Shown piece after piece: positions 40,042-52,666 of a stretch of 64,000 bases of DNA (positions are counted from its first letter, which is position 1; each line of letters opens with the position of its first letter). A program made the translations under genes and the position numbers. Below the pieces are notes generated by a model, which saw only the letters and a program-made list of their open reading frames with translations, did not search any database and had not been told where the DNA came from. The DNA comes from Thalassia testudinum (Eukaryota; Streptophyta; Magnoliopsida; Alismatales; Hydrocharitaceae). The stretch lies in assembly GCA_037157565.1 (NCBI GenBank), contig JAZHRO010000024.1:18048501-18112500 (forward strand), given 5' to 3'.

Positions 40042-42067
40042 TGTAATAACCCGAGTCCCTACGAGACACGAGAACCGGACCGACTCGACTAATCCCAAGA
40101 CCTAGTCGTCCAACGAGGAAGTAACCAAAAGAGCAGTAAAATAAACCACATTCAGCATGAACATAACTAGCAGTAACAAAATACAGCAGTAAGAAAAGAA
40201 ACTACTACGGTATATACCACCACAACAGTAGAGCGACATTTATAACATAACATGAAGCTACAAGTAAATAAGTACAGAGAGCAATAAGAACTACTCACTA
40301 CAGTGGAACAAAAGGAGTACAAAAAGAACTGCGGTAACTCTACTGGACCCTACTCGGCCCAGCGTCCTCTGCAGCCGCTGACCTTGGCTGCTCAACACCT
40401 GGTCCTGAAAAGTAACGAGTGTAACACGTCAGCGAAACGCTGAGTAGAGTGGCATCTAAAAACTAAGGAACCAGTAGAGTGTACAGTAGCTGTTATATTT
40501 TACTTTCTTTATTTACATCCTTCTATTATTTCACGATTTATTTATTTCTCAGATCCTTCACTTGATCTCGAATGTTCCTCGTGGGAACGATCTTGATTGC
40601 AGTCTTTTCCGAAAAGTAGAAGTAACACGTGGTGCTCTCCTGGCCGGGAGAGTCCCCCGTGGTGGTCCTACCCTCAGTCAACCACCCCATGGTCGCTGAC
40701 AGACGTAACGATGACTACGGCACGTGCGATAAGCGCACGGGTAGCTACCCCACACGGGCACGCGGTCAGTCGTTTCCGTTAACGAGTGCGCTCAAAACAC
40801 AGCACGGAACCAGTATAGGGCAGAGACCTCTCAGTAACAGGGGTCCAACCCCTCCACAGTCCGCTCACCCTTGCCTGACTACCCTGGTTTGCCCAGTGGG
40901 CCTAACAAGTCGGTGTAGGAGGCTAGCAGAACCCCGGGGCCCGTGGGGTAGCCAGTGCTCTCCCTACACTAGTAGCTCTCCTCTGTACTGCGTACGCGAG
41001 GGCCAGCAAGTCGGTGTACAGTGGCTAAACCCACCCCGATCTCAACCTGAGGGCGGTAAGCTCCCCTCTACACTAAGAGGTAATGTGTGCTCTCTTTGGT
41101 ACCACGTACCCAAGAGACAACACACTTCCACGTTTCACTTTCTCAGTTCCATTCTATTCTCTTTCCAGGAGTTCTACTCCTAATTCCCCGTAGGGTTCGT
41201 ATTCTTTTTGTTTGGACATTGTAGGTTTCACTGTTCCAGTCTTACGTTCATACAACCCATATTCCTAATCATATTTATTCATTCATAACAGGCAGTTATT
41301 AATTCCTTTCTACTTTTCCAAGACTACAATATATATATTCCACTAGTTTTCCAGTCCCAGGATTCATGCCGTACCCTAGGATCTATCATTCAATCTAGTT
41401 TTCCAGTCCTAGGATTCATGCAATACCCTAGGATCTATCATTCAATCTAGTTTCTCAGTCCTAGGGTTCATGCAATACCAAAGACTCTATTAATTGTTCT
41501 ACAATTGTAACAAATTATGCTAAATAAATTAAAAGCCACTATACCAGCTACAACGGGAGTACTAGGGCGTGGTCGGAAATCCCGCGTGCCTCCACAATCC
41601 CCAAGACTGCAATGGAACGGGGTCCTAACACAAGGATCAAACACAAGGAGTTTCTAATAACGGTATATAATTACTGTAAACGGGTATAGGATTTTATTCT
41701 GGAAAGAATGCAACTCGAAACGCGGAAAACAGACTCCGAACGGGCCCTAAACGGGTCGAAAACGACGAAACTGCCCAAAATCAGACGTCTGGAACCTCTT
41801 CCATACGTCTTAAAATGTGGGTCAGAGCATACCTTCATTCAGTGTAGTCTTTCAGACATCCAGAAGCCTGCGGGGACGTCTGGCTTAGTTCCCAGACGTC
41901 CGATGGTCACCCCGGACGTCTGGAAGTCCTTCCCGTCGTCTGGCACTGCGGCCAGACGTCCGACCCACGTGGGATGGCGAGCCCTTGCGCCCTCCCGAGC
42001 AAAACCTGCACGTACCCACACCTGTTCTCAGTACGACGAGTCGCAGACGAAGGCGCGGCGGACAATC
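40042..42067 (-). mobile_element. 5' LTR of minus-strand chromovirus, truncated
   Basis: It is nearly identical to the 3' LTR from its U5 end (40042) up to GCGGCGGACAATC at ~42067. There the LTR sequence stops and unrelated repeat sequence begins. The promoter, the hairpin and the LTR start are gone. It retains CCTAGG units (41345-41490), palindromes (41780-41965) and the exon-like frame 40340-40404. Confidence 0.9.
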
Positions 42068-43215
42068 ACCATAGTGTTTGGGCCATCTCACCCAATGATC
42101 ACCATACTGGCTACTAAGAGCCGAGTTAGCACCCTAGAGCTTCATGTCACGCAACACCCATAACGCGGGCTTCAACCCCCATGCTCCAATCCCTATCCGG
42201 TGCGCTTCCGAAACTCTGCTCGAAAGAGTTCGAGCGCTCACTCTTGGCTCTCATCGCCACCCTCCAAGGTCAACTCCACTTCATGGCCACCCTCTACTAA
42301 GGGCTCCAGGCAACGGTCACTCCCAAAGGTCCACCAATGTAGAAATCGTCCTGCACCTACCCTCTCTAAGGGCATGGCATGACGGGTATAAGCCTGGCGG
42401 TATAACACCGCGTGGCTGCAACGGCAAATCCCCCCTCCTTCGCATATGATAACAGCGGGCCTGACGGTAGAACGGCTAACCACCTTTGCAGATAGGATGG
42501 GCCACCTCGCCTTTGCAAAGAGGCTGAGGTAACGGATCGCGAATCAACCAGGTCAAACTTACCCCCTACAGAATTTTTGTGAGGTTTTTCAACCTCGACT
42601 ACTCGATCCTACCATGATGTCGCTGTGTATCTCATCTAGGAAAGGGATCCGCCCACTCAGGAGACCATCATCCAGCCTCAACAAAGGGATAAGGATGAGG
42701 CTCGAAAAACTCTCAAAAAATGGCTCTTCTAGACACCTATGACGAGCAGGACTCTCGAGGCAAGCGACGGTCTTAAAATGGTGCAGGGCCATAAGCCCCT
42801 CCGGCAGATCCTGCCTCAAGGCTCCCTCATCAAGGATAGGCACCCAGGCACTCCTGCATCGGACACTTCTGCCCAACCCCCACGAAGGACATGCAATAAG
42901 CACCACCAATGAAGGACCTATTCCAACCAACGGGTCCCCCAGGAGACCCAGCTAAACATCCCCCAGATAAGGGGCATGTCTTAAGAAGAGGAACCCTGAC
43001 TACTTGTGGTCCTCAACAAAAGGACAAAGGGACAACATCGCCAAAGCGACCATAGCACCCCGGCCCTCGACCACCTGGATAGAAGGGCCCGGGCGACAAA
43101 GACAGAGCTGAAGTACCCTCTTAACTTCACCTTAGGCAAACCTAGCCAAGTAGCGACTGATTCCGAGGAGTACACGAAGGACCAGGGTGTCCCGCTCAAA
43201 AGCCGCTAAGGCAAG
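42068..43215. other. Degenerate retroelement sequence
   Basis: Moderately GC-rich sequence with scattered short open frames, none recognised. A plus-strand frame reading LLALIATLQGQLHFMATLY near 42240-42300 resembles coiled gag-like sequence but is too short to call. It continues after the solo LTR at 44938, so it is one older element split by that insertion. Confidence 0.4.
43211..43215 (+). repeat. Target duplication GCAAG, left copy
   Basis: GCAAG at 43211-43215 is repeated exactly at 44933-44937. Confidence 0.9.
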
Positions 43216-44932
43216 TGATGTAAACATGTTTAAATTACATAAAATGTCTATTTATGCATGTTCTTAAGCATAGAATTGCATTACATACTATAAATATTGC
43301 ATAGCATGCATCATCTTGCACTTACAATGGTCTGAATAAAATGGAGGTTAATAGTCTCCTATGGTTAGGGATAGGGCGACTATTTATCGGGGCCTCGGGT
43401 CGACGATCCAACTGTACGGATCTAATCAGGGAGACGATTGGAGTTTAACGACTCCAAGATTGCCCTAATCGAATATCTGCAGCATCAAATAGAGACCGAG
43501 GAACCCTAAAAGATCAAGAACCAAGATGGTGTTAATCCACACTTCAGATGACAAATCCAACCACACGGATGGATTCGGATCGACGATTGCAGCCTAACAG
43601 CGCGGAAATTGACTCAATCCGATACCCGTGGCACCATCTACATCACCCAGAAGATGGACGGCCAAGATGGCACCACATGGTGCCATCTCGGCCGCCCAAC
43701 CAGCCGCACGCAATCACTGAAGCCCTTAGCGCCAATGCCTCTCCTCTGTTAAATCAAGATCCAACGGCTGTGAAGCGCCCACGCTTAATTTAAGCGCTCA
43801 ACGCAAACGCACCCACAGCGCGTTGGTCGAGCGTCTTAACGCAACGGTGAGGCATGGGTTGAAGCCGTGGGGCGCTTCAATTGGAGCGGGCACTATCAAC
43901 AGTACGATGGAGATCGGGCGGCTGTGTGCGTCCAATCTGCTGAACGCGCCATTTGACGCGGTGAGGCGACGTGGCATCTCACGCGTTGAGGCGCACAAAT
44001 GAGGTGGGCGATGGAGCGCTCTTAGCCGTTTGATCTCACGATCGAATGGTGGAGATTGGAAGATCGTGGACGTGCATTGAGGCGCGGGGAGGTGAGCGAG
44101 CACGCGCGAGCTGCCCACTACGGCCACGTTCAGGCCTTTAGTGATAGATTTATCCGTCACTAAAGGACCTGAATTAATGATTTTCAACATGTAATGACCA
44201 AATTGCCCTCACTCCTTGCAACTATAAAGGGAGACCACCCCCATACGAAATTCTCATCCCTTCTCGTCTCTCGCCCCTTCCAAAGCTCTAAAAGCTTGTC
44301 CCAAACCTGGGATGCTCCTCTAAAGTAAAAATCTTAATTTTTCCACCTTCGTCTCCCTTCGTGGAACATCCTGTGGTTGTCCTCTCTCCTCATTCGAGAA
44401 GCTGATCCCGCAACGACGATGACATGCTGCTTCGTTCCCGTTCTTCCCGCTTCGTCCTCCTTCTTCCCACTCCATTACCCGTCTTCCAGGCGTTGTCCCC
44501 TTCGGCTCGTCCTCCAAGCGATTGTCGAGGAGGATATCTCTCTCCCATTCTTTTTACTACTTTCTAGAGTAGATTTTCTGCTTTCTAGTGTGATCATTTC
44601 CCGCTTTCTAGTCATAATGAGTAGTGTAATGAATAATTTTTAATAATGAAATCCATGTTTACTCTACATCCCTTTTGCTTTTATTTGTAATATTCTCTCT
44701 CTTTCTTTTATTTATTATTTGTTAAATAGTTAGCTAGTTTTTAACCAACTATTCTGTTTTGTGACAAATAAAATAAACACGTATTTTTAATCACACGTCC
44801 GCCTCCCTGAGTTTGACCTGGGATTTCTATTCCGGTATAAATTTTATTTGAACCCGAGTTCTTCACTATTCAAACTACAACAACAATTTTTCAAAATCGA
44901 ATCTAATAGCATAGTAACCCGTCGTTTCAACA
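43216..44932 (+). mobile_element. Solo LTR of the tRNA-Asp-primed family
   Basis: A 1717-bp LTR from TGATGTAAAC to GTTTCAACA with a perfect 5-bp duplication and nothing between LTR end and duplication: a clean solo LTR. It aligns with 33820-35493 throughout but has far fewer CpGs, with many CG to TG/CA changes, consistent with greater age under cytosine methylation. TATA-like CTATAAAGGG lies at ~44221. Confidence 0.92.
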
Positions 44933-44937
44933 GCAAG

Positions 44938-45959
44938 AAGGGACCCTCTGTCCCCTCCCTTGACTAGCCCACAAGGAAAGTCATCCCGAGAGAACGGCAA
45001 AACTAGGGCCCCCACGCCCCACATCCCAGCGGCTACGATGCCAACCCCTTAGGTTGGTAAGGACTCAGGCCCATGCACCCTGAGGTTCAACACACCGCCC
45101 ATGGGTAAAAGCCTTGGCCACCCCACCCTCAGAGGCATTTGCCTCGACCAACGACCGCTATATTGACAAATAACAAGGGAGCGAGACCCCAGTGCCCCGT
45201 CTCCCAGGCAACACATCGCCACATAATGACATGAGCTTGGGCTCCTGTGCCCTGAGGCCACCTCCCAAGGTCGGCCCCCCTTCTTGGCCACCCTCTAAGG
45301 AAGTCCCTCGTAAGCAACTGACCCCAAGAGGAATAATAGACCGAGGCATCCCACTTGAAAAGACAGCGAGGCAAGTCGAGAGCTTTCGCCCCCTCCTATC
45401 GCCACCTCGCAAGGAGAGTCAATCAAAGGCAAGGCATTCATAGCGAATGCCCTTAGCCCAACTATTCTATAGAGGCACACGGGGCGTGCTCAAGAAACTA
45501 ATTCTACCCACGGCTGACACAGGTGGGTGGACCAGGTACCGGGCAACTAAACGGCCCATAGTGGCTGTAAGAAGACCCCCAAGGGTAACCTGCTTGTGCC
45601 TTCATGACGCAAGCCATAGGCACCCAGCCACTACAGTGAATGGCCCTCTCCACGAGCATCCCAGCAGGCCCCGCCAATAACTAGCTGGGAGGGAGTAATT
45701 GTTGAAGCCTCCATGCCAAATCATTCGAACAAGCAAAAGGGATCAAGCAAGCCTCGTCAAATGCGATTCACAAAACCCGTGCGAGCAAATCCCAGGTAGA
45801 AAATACATTTTCACACTTGGCATACGAGTAGTCCATGCAAGGAACGAAAAAAATTTTCTTCCTTTATAAGAAACATCGACTGTTACATTCCCTAGATTAG
45901 TATTTCCAGCTAAATTACAGTTGGCAAAAGGCAAACTGGTGCAAGGGAAAAGTCGTCAC
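44938..45959. repeat. Older element sequence with CCTAAGG-like units
   Basis: It contains degenerate ~60-bp units (about 44995-45330) of the type GCC-CC-AAGG-CGG, ACTCAGGCCCATGCACCC, related to 54918-55205 and 5210-5425. No coding region is recognised. Confidence 0.4.
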
Positions 45960-47652
45960 TGAAGGTTCCCACGGGAGGGGAAGAGATTTGCGTAATAAAA
46001 GAATAAAGTGCGGAAGAATAAATATTCAATCTCACAAAGATCAGTCACACAATTTGCACAAATGATTTTTAGGTGGAAACCCAAACTGGGTGAAAACCAC
46101 CACTTAACCCTCTCAAGTTAGGATTTTTCGATCCACCAAGTCGATCAAATCCACTAATGTATTACTTAAACGAGAGCAGTACAACCTCTTACAACCACAC
46201 TATTTTATACGAGGATGGTGTACCTCAAGCCCCTTCTCTTCACGAGAAGGTTTTTGTCTCAAAAAGGAGATGAGAATTCGCAACGCGAATACCCAACCAA
46301 TTTACAAAGATAAATTACAACACAAAACCAATAGAGCCATAAAGTATAAATCCTAAACTTAGCTACTATATGTAAAAATTACTTCCCTTTCCTGGAAGTG
46401 CATCAGCTTGACATGGATGCGTGAACCACACGGCAGCATTTCGTCACTCTCGTAATCGCGAAGGGAGAGTGGATGCGCAACAATGATGAAGCTCTCTTGA
46501 TGTGGAACTAAAGCTTAGAGAGTTAGGGCATCTTCTCAAGATCAAATTGACACTATATAGTAGAAAGTAGTTTCTCTAGGTGTGTGTCTATAAGGAAAGG
46601 GGCCTCTCCTATTTATAGATGGCTTAGGAAGGCCTAAGAAGGCTTTGGAAGCCTTAGGTAATCGTTAGGGACCATCCCAAGGCAAATCAAGCCGCAATCA
46701 GAATCATTAATGATTCTGACAGGGGCATAAGACGTATGGGAAAAATATCAGATATCTGGAAGTCATTATTAAGACGTCTTGAAACTAAATCAGACGTCTG
46801 ATTCTAGGCAATTTCCTTCCTGACTAGATTCAGACCTAAATAGGGCTCTAGTGTAAATCAGTCAGACGATATATCAGACATCTGGCACTAGGTATGGACG
46901 TCTGGAAACCTAATAACTTAGTGGGAACTGATTCCCAAGAGTGCTTAATGGCTATAACTCTAAACAAAAGTGATTTGGCGTCAAACGAGGCTCAACGTCT
47001 ATTTATCAGACGTCTGAGGTCCTCTACGGACGTCTGATAGAAGCCTAAAGGCCATTTCTCAGCGATGATATTCCGAAGGCCAACGTTCCACTAATTGGAC
47101 CTCTGGCCATGTCATCAGACGTCTGCTAAAATGTCTGGACTAGGGGTCAGTAGTCTGAAATCAGCAGACGGAAGGTTCTAAGACCAGCCCTAAATGATTG
47201 GACGTCTGATTCAACATTCAGATGTCTTAAAGTTCATTATCAGATGTCTGATTATCAGATTAGACGTCTGATAAGGTTGTCTAAAGCCTATTTAGGTTTT
47301 CTAAGTTCTCTACCGAAAGCCTAAGTATCCTAAGGTTGTTAAAGCCTAAGTTCTCTTTAACACGAATCTAAGAAAGAAAAAATAAAGAGCAGCAAAAGAA
47401 AGATACATAGAACAAGATAAAACAAAATCTATGCTATTCTTGTCTTCACACCTTCTTCAAGCTATCGCTCCTCGCGAAGCTCCGTGTCCTCCATCAAGCT
47501 CCTCTAATCAGCCATGGATACGAGCTCAAACTTCGTCTTTACGCTTATATCTATTTGCAATTGTCCTAAAATCTTGGACTCAAAAGCAAATGTTAAATAA
47601 TAAGTGTTTTGTTAACATCAAAATAAACGATCTTGGTGCCCTTGCACCAACA
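45960..47652 (-). mobile_element. Ty1/copia-type solo LTR (SIRE/Maximus-like)
   Basis: On the minus strand it begins TGTTGGTGCAAGGGCACC, the style of plant SIRE/Maximus copia LTRs, and includes the typical TTTGTGAGATTGAATATTT and TTATTCTTCCG blocks before ending at ~45960. Flanking pentamers GTCAC (45955-45959) and GGCAC (47653-47657) differ by one base. Unexpectedly, its middle (46735-47280) carries many GACGTC palindromes of the kind seen in the chromovirus LTRs. Confidence 0.65.
46735..47280 (-). repeat. CAGACGTCTG-type palindrome array in the copia LTR
   Basis: At least a dozen full or one-mismatch copies of CAGACGTCTG or AGACGTCT occur in 550 bp, some followed by ATTCTAGG, resembling the CAGACGTCTGATTCTGG context in the chromovirus LTRs. 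Confidence 0.75.
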
Positions 47653-48428
47653 GGCACCACTCATCATGACTCAGCGACCTCGCCCCAAGTCTTCAATCCC
47701 ACTCACCTTCAATAACACCGGTGACAGTGCGGAATCAAGACTAGCAGGCCCTGCAACTAGAGTCATCCCCTTGGTGAAGGTCCGTCTTTTCCCAGCCAAC
47801 ACCTCTCACCCAAGGCAGATCCCCTATCAGGTGAGGTGAACTCCCCCTCAATCCCATCCATAGAGGAAGGAGGACTAACCGAGGAACTCCGTAGACAGAG
47901 TGGCAAGTCTTGGCGAGCCAGGACGTTGGCGCAAGGCAAGCACAACGACCCAGTCGTGTGGGCTACCCTCCCATACATCGATGAGGCATCCCATGTGGTC
48001 GAAGCCATAAGGCCTTCGACAGGCCATTCATAAGAGAATAGCAAGCTGAGTTCAACTGCCTAGGCAGGCGTCGCACCCGTCCCTGTCGACATACCCCGCC
48101 CCACTTCTGCCTAGGCAAATGCACTCCCATGAGAGGGGCTCCCAGTAGCAACTGCCCCTGCTTCGCCTTCATGGAGTCATAGAGGGAATAAAGCAGCATC
48201 GGAGAGGCACCAAGCCTCCTCAAAGGAGAGCACTTCCCCTAGCCTCAGGGCAGCAGCTCCGCGACCCAATATTCGATGGGTTCTCCACATGAGATCGAGG
48301 GAGATGGCACCCCCAGCGGAACATCCTTCGTCTCTCCCCCACCTGGGTCCATGAAGATGGACGCAACTGACTCCCTCTCGGCGGACGCCTCACCAGATTC
48401 ACCCCGCAGGTGCCTTGAGGGAGCCTGC
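47653..48428. other. Older element sequence, no recognised gene
   Basis: It continues the element interrupted by the copia-type LTR. Short open frames on both strands are not recognisable. Confidence 0.35.
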
Positions 48429-48448
48429 TGATGAGTTGCGACTCATCA
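48429..48448 (+). other. Perfect 8-bp hairpin
   Basis: TGATGAGT, loop TGCG, ACTCATCA. It starts with TG at a composition change from GC-rich to AT-rich sequence and could be the start of an old LTR, but no matching end or duplication was found. Confidence 0.5.
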
Positions 48449-51400
48449 TGGCTAAATCACCTAAGTTAAGCTACAAATTAGGTTAAACGCTATGGAATTA
48501 ACACATAAAAAGGCTTAAGTGTGGGCAATAGAGAAAAAGACCTAAAACATCAATTTTGTGCTAAAAACGCATAATTAGGTCATTAACTGAGATATTCTAT
48601 TAATAAATGTAAAATGATGATCTAATTGCAAATTGAACACAAATGTGAGTTCAAAAGTTTAAATTAAAAATGAAATTAACTTTTAATATGTTCAATTAAG
48701 CTTCAATAAAAACTTGGTTGCATTTGGACATCATTAGAGCCTTGAAATTAAGGATCCACATTTAGGTCCTTCACATATCACATTGCATGCATAGAAAACC
48801 ATCCAAGGACCTATTTGTAGGATGCAAGGACCTTTTTGCAAGGCCATAGAGACTACTCTGATAGGATTCCTAACCACTTAAGGGTCTCCCTGCAGTTTTT
48901 CTACCATTTTTCCTGAGGACCTCTTACATAATTTCACAATTAGAGCCCTTAAGCCACCTACTGCTCGCATGCCCCGTAGCTGCGAAGAACACTGTCCATC
49001 CTAGCTGTCCATCCCTTGAACCGCTTGATCAGTGGCTCCCCATCAATCGAACCTTCGCGCGAATCCTCACGTGTGGTCACCTCTCCTCCCAAATCTGATC
49101 TGACGACCCACTTTTGATTTAAACTTGCACACTCTCCTCTCATCGCCACCGCCCACGCCTTAATCATCTAATCACACCACTACGGTGCTCTGATTCAACG
49201 ATCACTCTACTTAAGTACCTCCATTGCCTTGCACGCAAAGGATCGACCTCCTCTCCTACTTCCTTGAGGCCGATCTCTTCGTCCTCTCCAATTTCTCCTT
49301 TCCACCCAACCCTGTTCTGGCGCTATGAGCAAAGGAATTCCAACCTCTCCGACGCTCCTTGCCACTAAGGACCACATAGCACCTGAGGGTGACCCTGAGT
49401 CCCACTAGTGGACTTTCCATCCGCTGGAGATCTTCCCCTCTTCGTCGCTGCAGCCACCAGCTGTAGATCGTCTCCAAAGGTCCCATTCTTCAATTTAGAT
49501 TAGGATTTACTGTTTTCAATTGTAGCTGTAGTGATAATTAGAGTAAGCTAGGAGTAGAATTAGTTGCAAACATGTTCTGATGTGGTTGCAAATTTAGTAG
49601 TTAGATAGGAGTAGACTAGAGTAGAATTCGCACTCCACCTCCTCTGATCAATTCATATCAAAGGAGATGATTTCACCTTCCCCCACTGATCATTAATTTT
49701 CCCTCTTCATGTTTTTGCTTCACTTTCTGATGTTCCTCAATTTTATTTCACAATCCACCCACTCATTAGAGTCAAATCCTCATCCCATTGCTTTCGAGTT
49801 TTGAGATGAGGATTTGCACTCAAAAACCACCAAGGGGTCTCCCATTCATGTCATTTTGTTCACAAAGACCCCTAATCTTGATTTAAAATGGAATTGATTT
49901 GCATGATCTGATTTTGATTTTGTTTTAATGTGAAATTGTGAGATTTTGATCAATTTGGGTTGTAAAGAGTGTTTAATCAAGCAAATCGATATGTTTTTGA
50001 ATAGATCTGTCCATGGTAGTGAATCTAAGATGAATTCTATTGGTAAACTTTTCCTTAGATGAGCCATGGTGAAATTAAGCTTGAATAGAGGTTTTCATGA
50101 TTGTGAATGTGTAGGAGAGCCAAGGAGAATTAACCTTGTTGATCTAAGGCTCTACCATGTATTGTCATGTGGAACTACTTTTTTGGATACTGATTTCCAA
50201 TCTAAGGAATTTTCAGTATTCCTGAAGGTTCTTATATAATTAGGATTCAAGTGGATTTATTAAACTAATTCTAACACCTCCTTCATACTGTCTATAGCAT
50301 TAGGAAGGCGTTAGATCAGTGTTTTTCTCTCTTATTTGAAACGAGAATGCTGATAAGGATTTTTGATGCAGAGTTTAATTTCTCAAAGTGATTTCAATGT
50401 GATTTTCAAACCTTATCAGACTTTTGTGGTGTTTATTGTTGTGATTTTCGAATCCCAATTCAACACATTAAAGTGCTGCATAGCAGCTACATTACATAGG
50501 TTTTCCAACCCTAAATCCAATGCAAGTTAGGGCTACTTAAAAATGAACATTTGATTTGAACATTCTTGATCCCAGATCAAACTTTCACAAGTCTAATCTT
50601 GGATATTTTGTGCACTGAATTGAGATCAAATTTGCTGGAATCGATGATCTGGCTGCAACAGCTGTTGTAGCCTTTGGAATCTGTTTAAGACATCTGAAGA
50701 AGCCCAATAGCTGCTATTAGACCAGTAGCAGTCTTTGCTATACTACTGCTTGATTCTAGCAACTGCAGCTTCTATTGATTCTTGAATTGCAGTTGCTGTT
50801 GCAGTTGTCTAGTTTGGAGTGAAATAATAGGGCAGTGGTCTGGATTCGAATTGTCTAAGATGGCTGACATGTGTTGTAATGTGTAGTTTACTTTGTAACA
50901 AGCTTTAATGTACTGTTAGAGTCTATAATTACATTTGAATAGCTTGTAATTCCTTAGTTAAACATCCTTTGTCAGCCATTTATGTGTAAATCTGCCCAAA
51001 CATAGAAATTGGATGAAATTAAGTTGAAATTCACTTTTATATGCTTGAACACCTTATAATTGATATGTGGAACATCACTAAAAGTCTTTACTGCTATTCT
51101 AGCCCCCAACATACACTCTAGTATCTTAGGTTGTCCTTGAAAGCACTCTTTAAGGCTTAGAATTATACTCACTTTTAAATAAATAAAAACGCTATAAAAG
51201 ATCCAACAAAAATAAAATAAAGGTGTAGTGAGTAGGATTAACTAATTCTGTACACATGTGCAAAGTTTTAAGGTTACCTGAACCCTTGACCTATTAGAAT
51301 TTACCAGTCGACAATTCAGTATACCTCTTAACTTAATAAAAATACCTAAACTAAAAATGACAAAAAGACACACTCTCTCTCATCTCTTTCTTTCTCTCTC

Positions 51401-52320
51401 ATCCCCTACCTCTACAAAATATATAAAACCCATAAAAATTAGAAAAACCACAAAAATACTTAAAAATACCATGTATATTATGTATATACTTGTATATATA
51501 AGGTATATATTAAGCTATATATGTAAATAGTGTACAATATGTCTAAAAACTCTATAAAAAACTTATGCATATATTCTATACTGTAAATTAAGTATTTAAG
51601 GTAAATTATTATTTATATAACTTATCTGTATAATTATTTATTAATTATATTAAGTTATATGTCCTATAAGCTACATAATTATAGAAACCCTAATAAATTA
51701 ACTTATTTATAAGTAATACTGTGCATACGTAATTATATATGTATTATGTACATAATGAACCCTGTAACATAATTTAACTATGCATATATAGTAAATAATT
51801 AATTTCTTAAGTTACTAGCTAAGTTATTAGATTAAACTAAAATAAATTAGGAATTTAAGTTATAACTGAACTAACTTTTATTGTACATTTATATTATTTT
51901 ATTCTAATTAAATTAAGCTAATTTAATTATATTTATAATATATTATTCTATTTATAACTTAAATTATATTTATACACCCTGAAATCATCTAATTAAATGT
52001 AAATAAATCAAAATAAATCGTTTAAAATACAATAAAAATGTGTATTAAATACTTTAATATATATATTAACTCAGTATTAAGTTAATTTGAAGATTAATTA
52101 ACTAATTTAACCTGTCATTAGAATTTTAACATGAATAACGGTGTGAATAAATCCCCTACTTTAACTAATTTATTTATATAATGTATGTAATTAATTTTGT
52201 AAATAAATTATATAATTTAATAGCCTTATGTATATACTTTAAGACCCCATAATTTAATTTTAAATTATAATAATTTATGGCACTCAAATTTAGGACCAAA
52301 ATCCTAAAATCCACACATGC
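48449..52320. other. AT-rich DNA, no recognised gene
   Basis: 48960-49490 is C-rich and unstable in frame, and resembles 55880-57060 in style (C-rich plus-strand leader-like sequence followed by repeated AGGGACCT/GCAAGGACC words). From 51180 it becomes extremely AT-rich. No tRNA, rRNA or protein gene is supported. Confidence 0.5.
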
Positions 52321-52357
52321 GCGTTGAGATTTCAGCACTGAGAGGGTGCTTCCTTTA

Positions 52358-52398
52358 GTCTCACATCGTGGGCATAGGAATGAGCGCAACACTATAAG
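52358..52398 (+). promoter_or_regulatory. snRNA-type promoter-like USE plus TATA
   Basis: GTCTCACATCG (52358-52368) differs by one base from the plant snRNA upstream sequence element RTCCCACATCG. A TATAAG box begins 24 bp further on at 52393, the spacing used by Pol III snRNA-type genes. I do not recognise the sequence downstream as U3, U6, 7SL or MRP RNA, so it may be a chance or repeat-borne element. Confidence 0.3.
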
Positions 52399-52666
52399 TT
52401 GAATTTGTCGCCGCCATTGCCTAGTCGTCAAAGCGTTGGGCTCGAAACATAAACCCCTCTCATCCCGTCAGCATGAAGTGAGTTATGTCATTGGTGTGTA
52501 TGATGCATGGGATAGGAGCCGTGCACTGTGCATGGGCCTGTGTGGGTCCAATATTAGGTATTAATCGGACATTAAATGGGCTAATTAACGAATTAGGGTG
52601 ACCTAAATAGAGGTCTGGTCCCACCCGAAAGGGTGCTGTGTATCCCTCGAAAAGGTCACCCACCAA

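Larger units (their letters stand above)
26428..42067 (-). mobile_element. Ty3/gypsy chromovirus, nearly full gag-pol, with nested insert
   Basis: This is the minus-strand relative of the element at 14010-22931. Its 3' LTR is 26428-29119, its internal region 29120-33819 plus 39710-40041 (5.03 kb), and its 5' LTR 40042-42067. An unrelated element occupies 33820-39709. The 5' LTR is truncated: it breaks off at ~42067, losing the ~650 bp that correspond to 28463-29119. Gag, protease, RT, RNase H, integrase and chromodomain-like tail are all identifiable but carry stops and a frameshift. The two LTRs differ at only a few positions over 2 kb. Confidence 0.92.

Noticed and set aside
50640..50830. 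Cluster of GCTGCAACAGCTGTTG-like words, possible microRNA hairpin
   Set aside because: Several short CAGC/GCTG words are present, but no single long stem of precursor quality could be drawn by eye.
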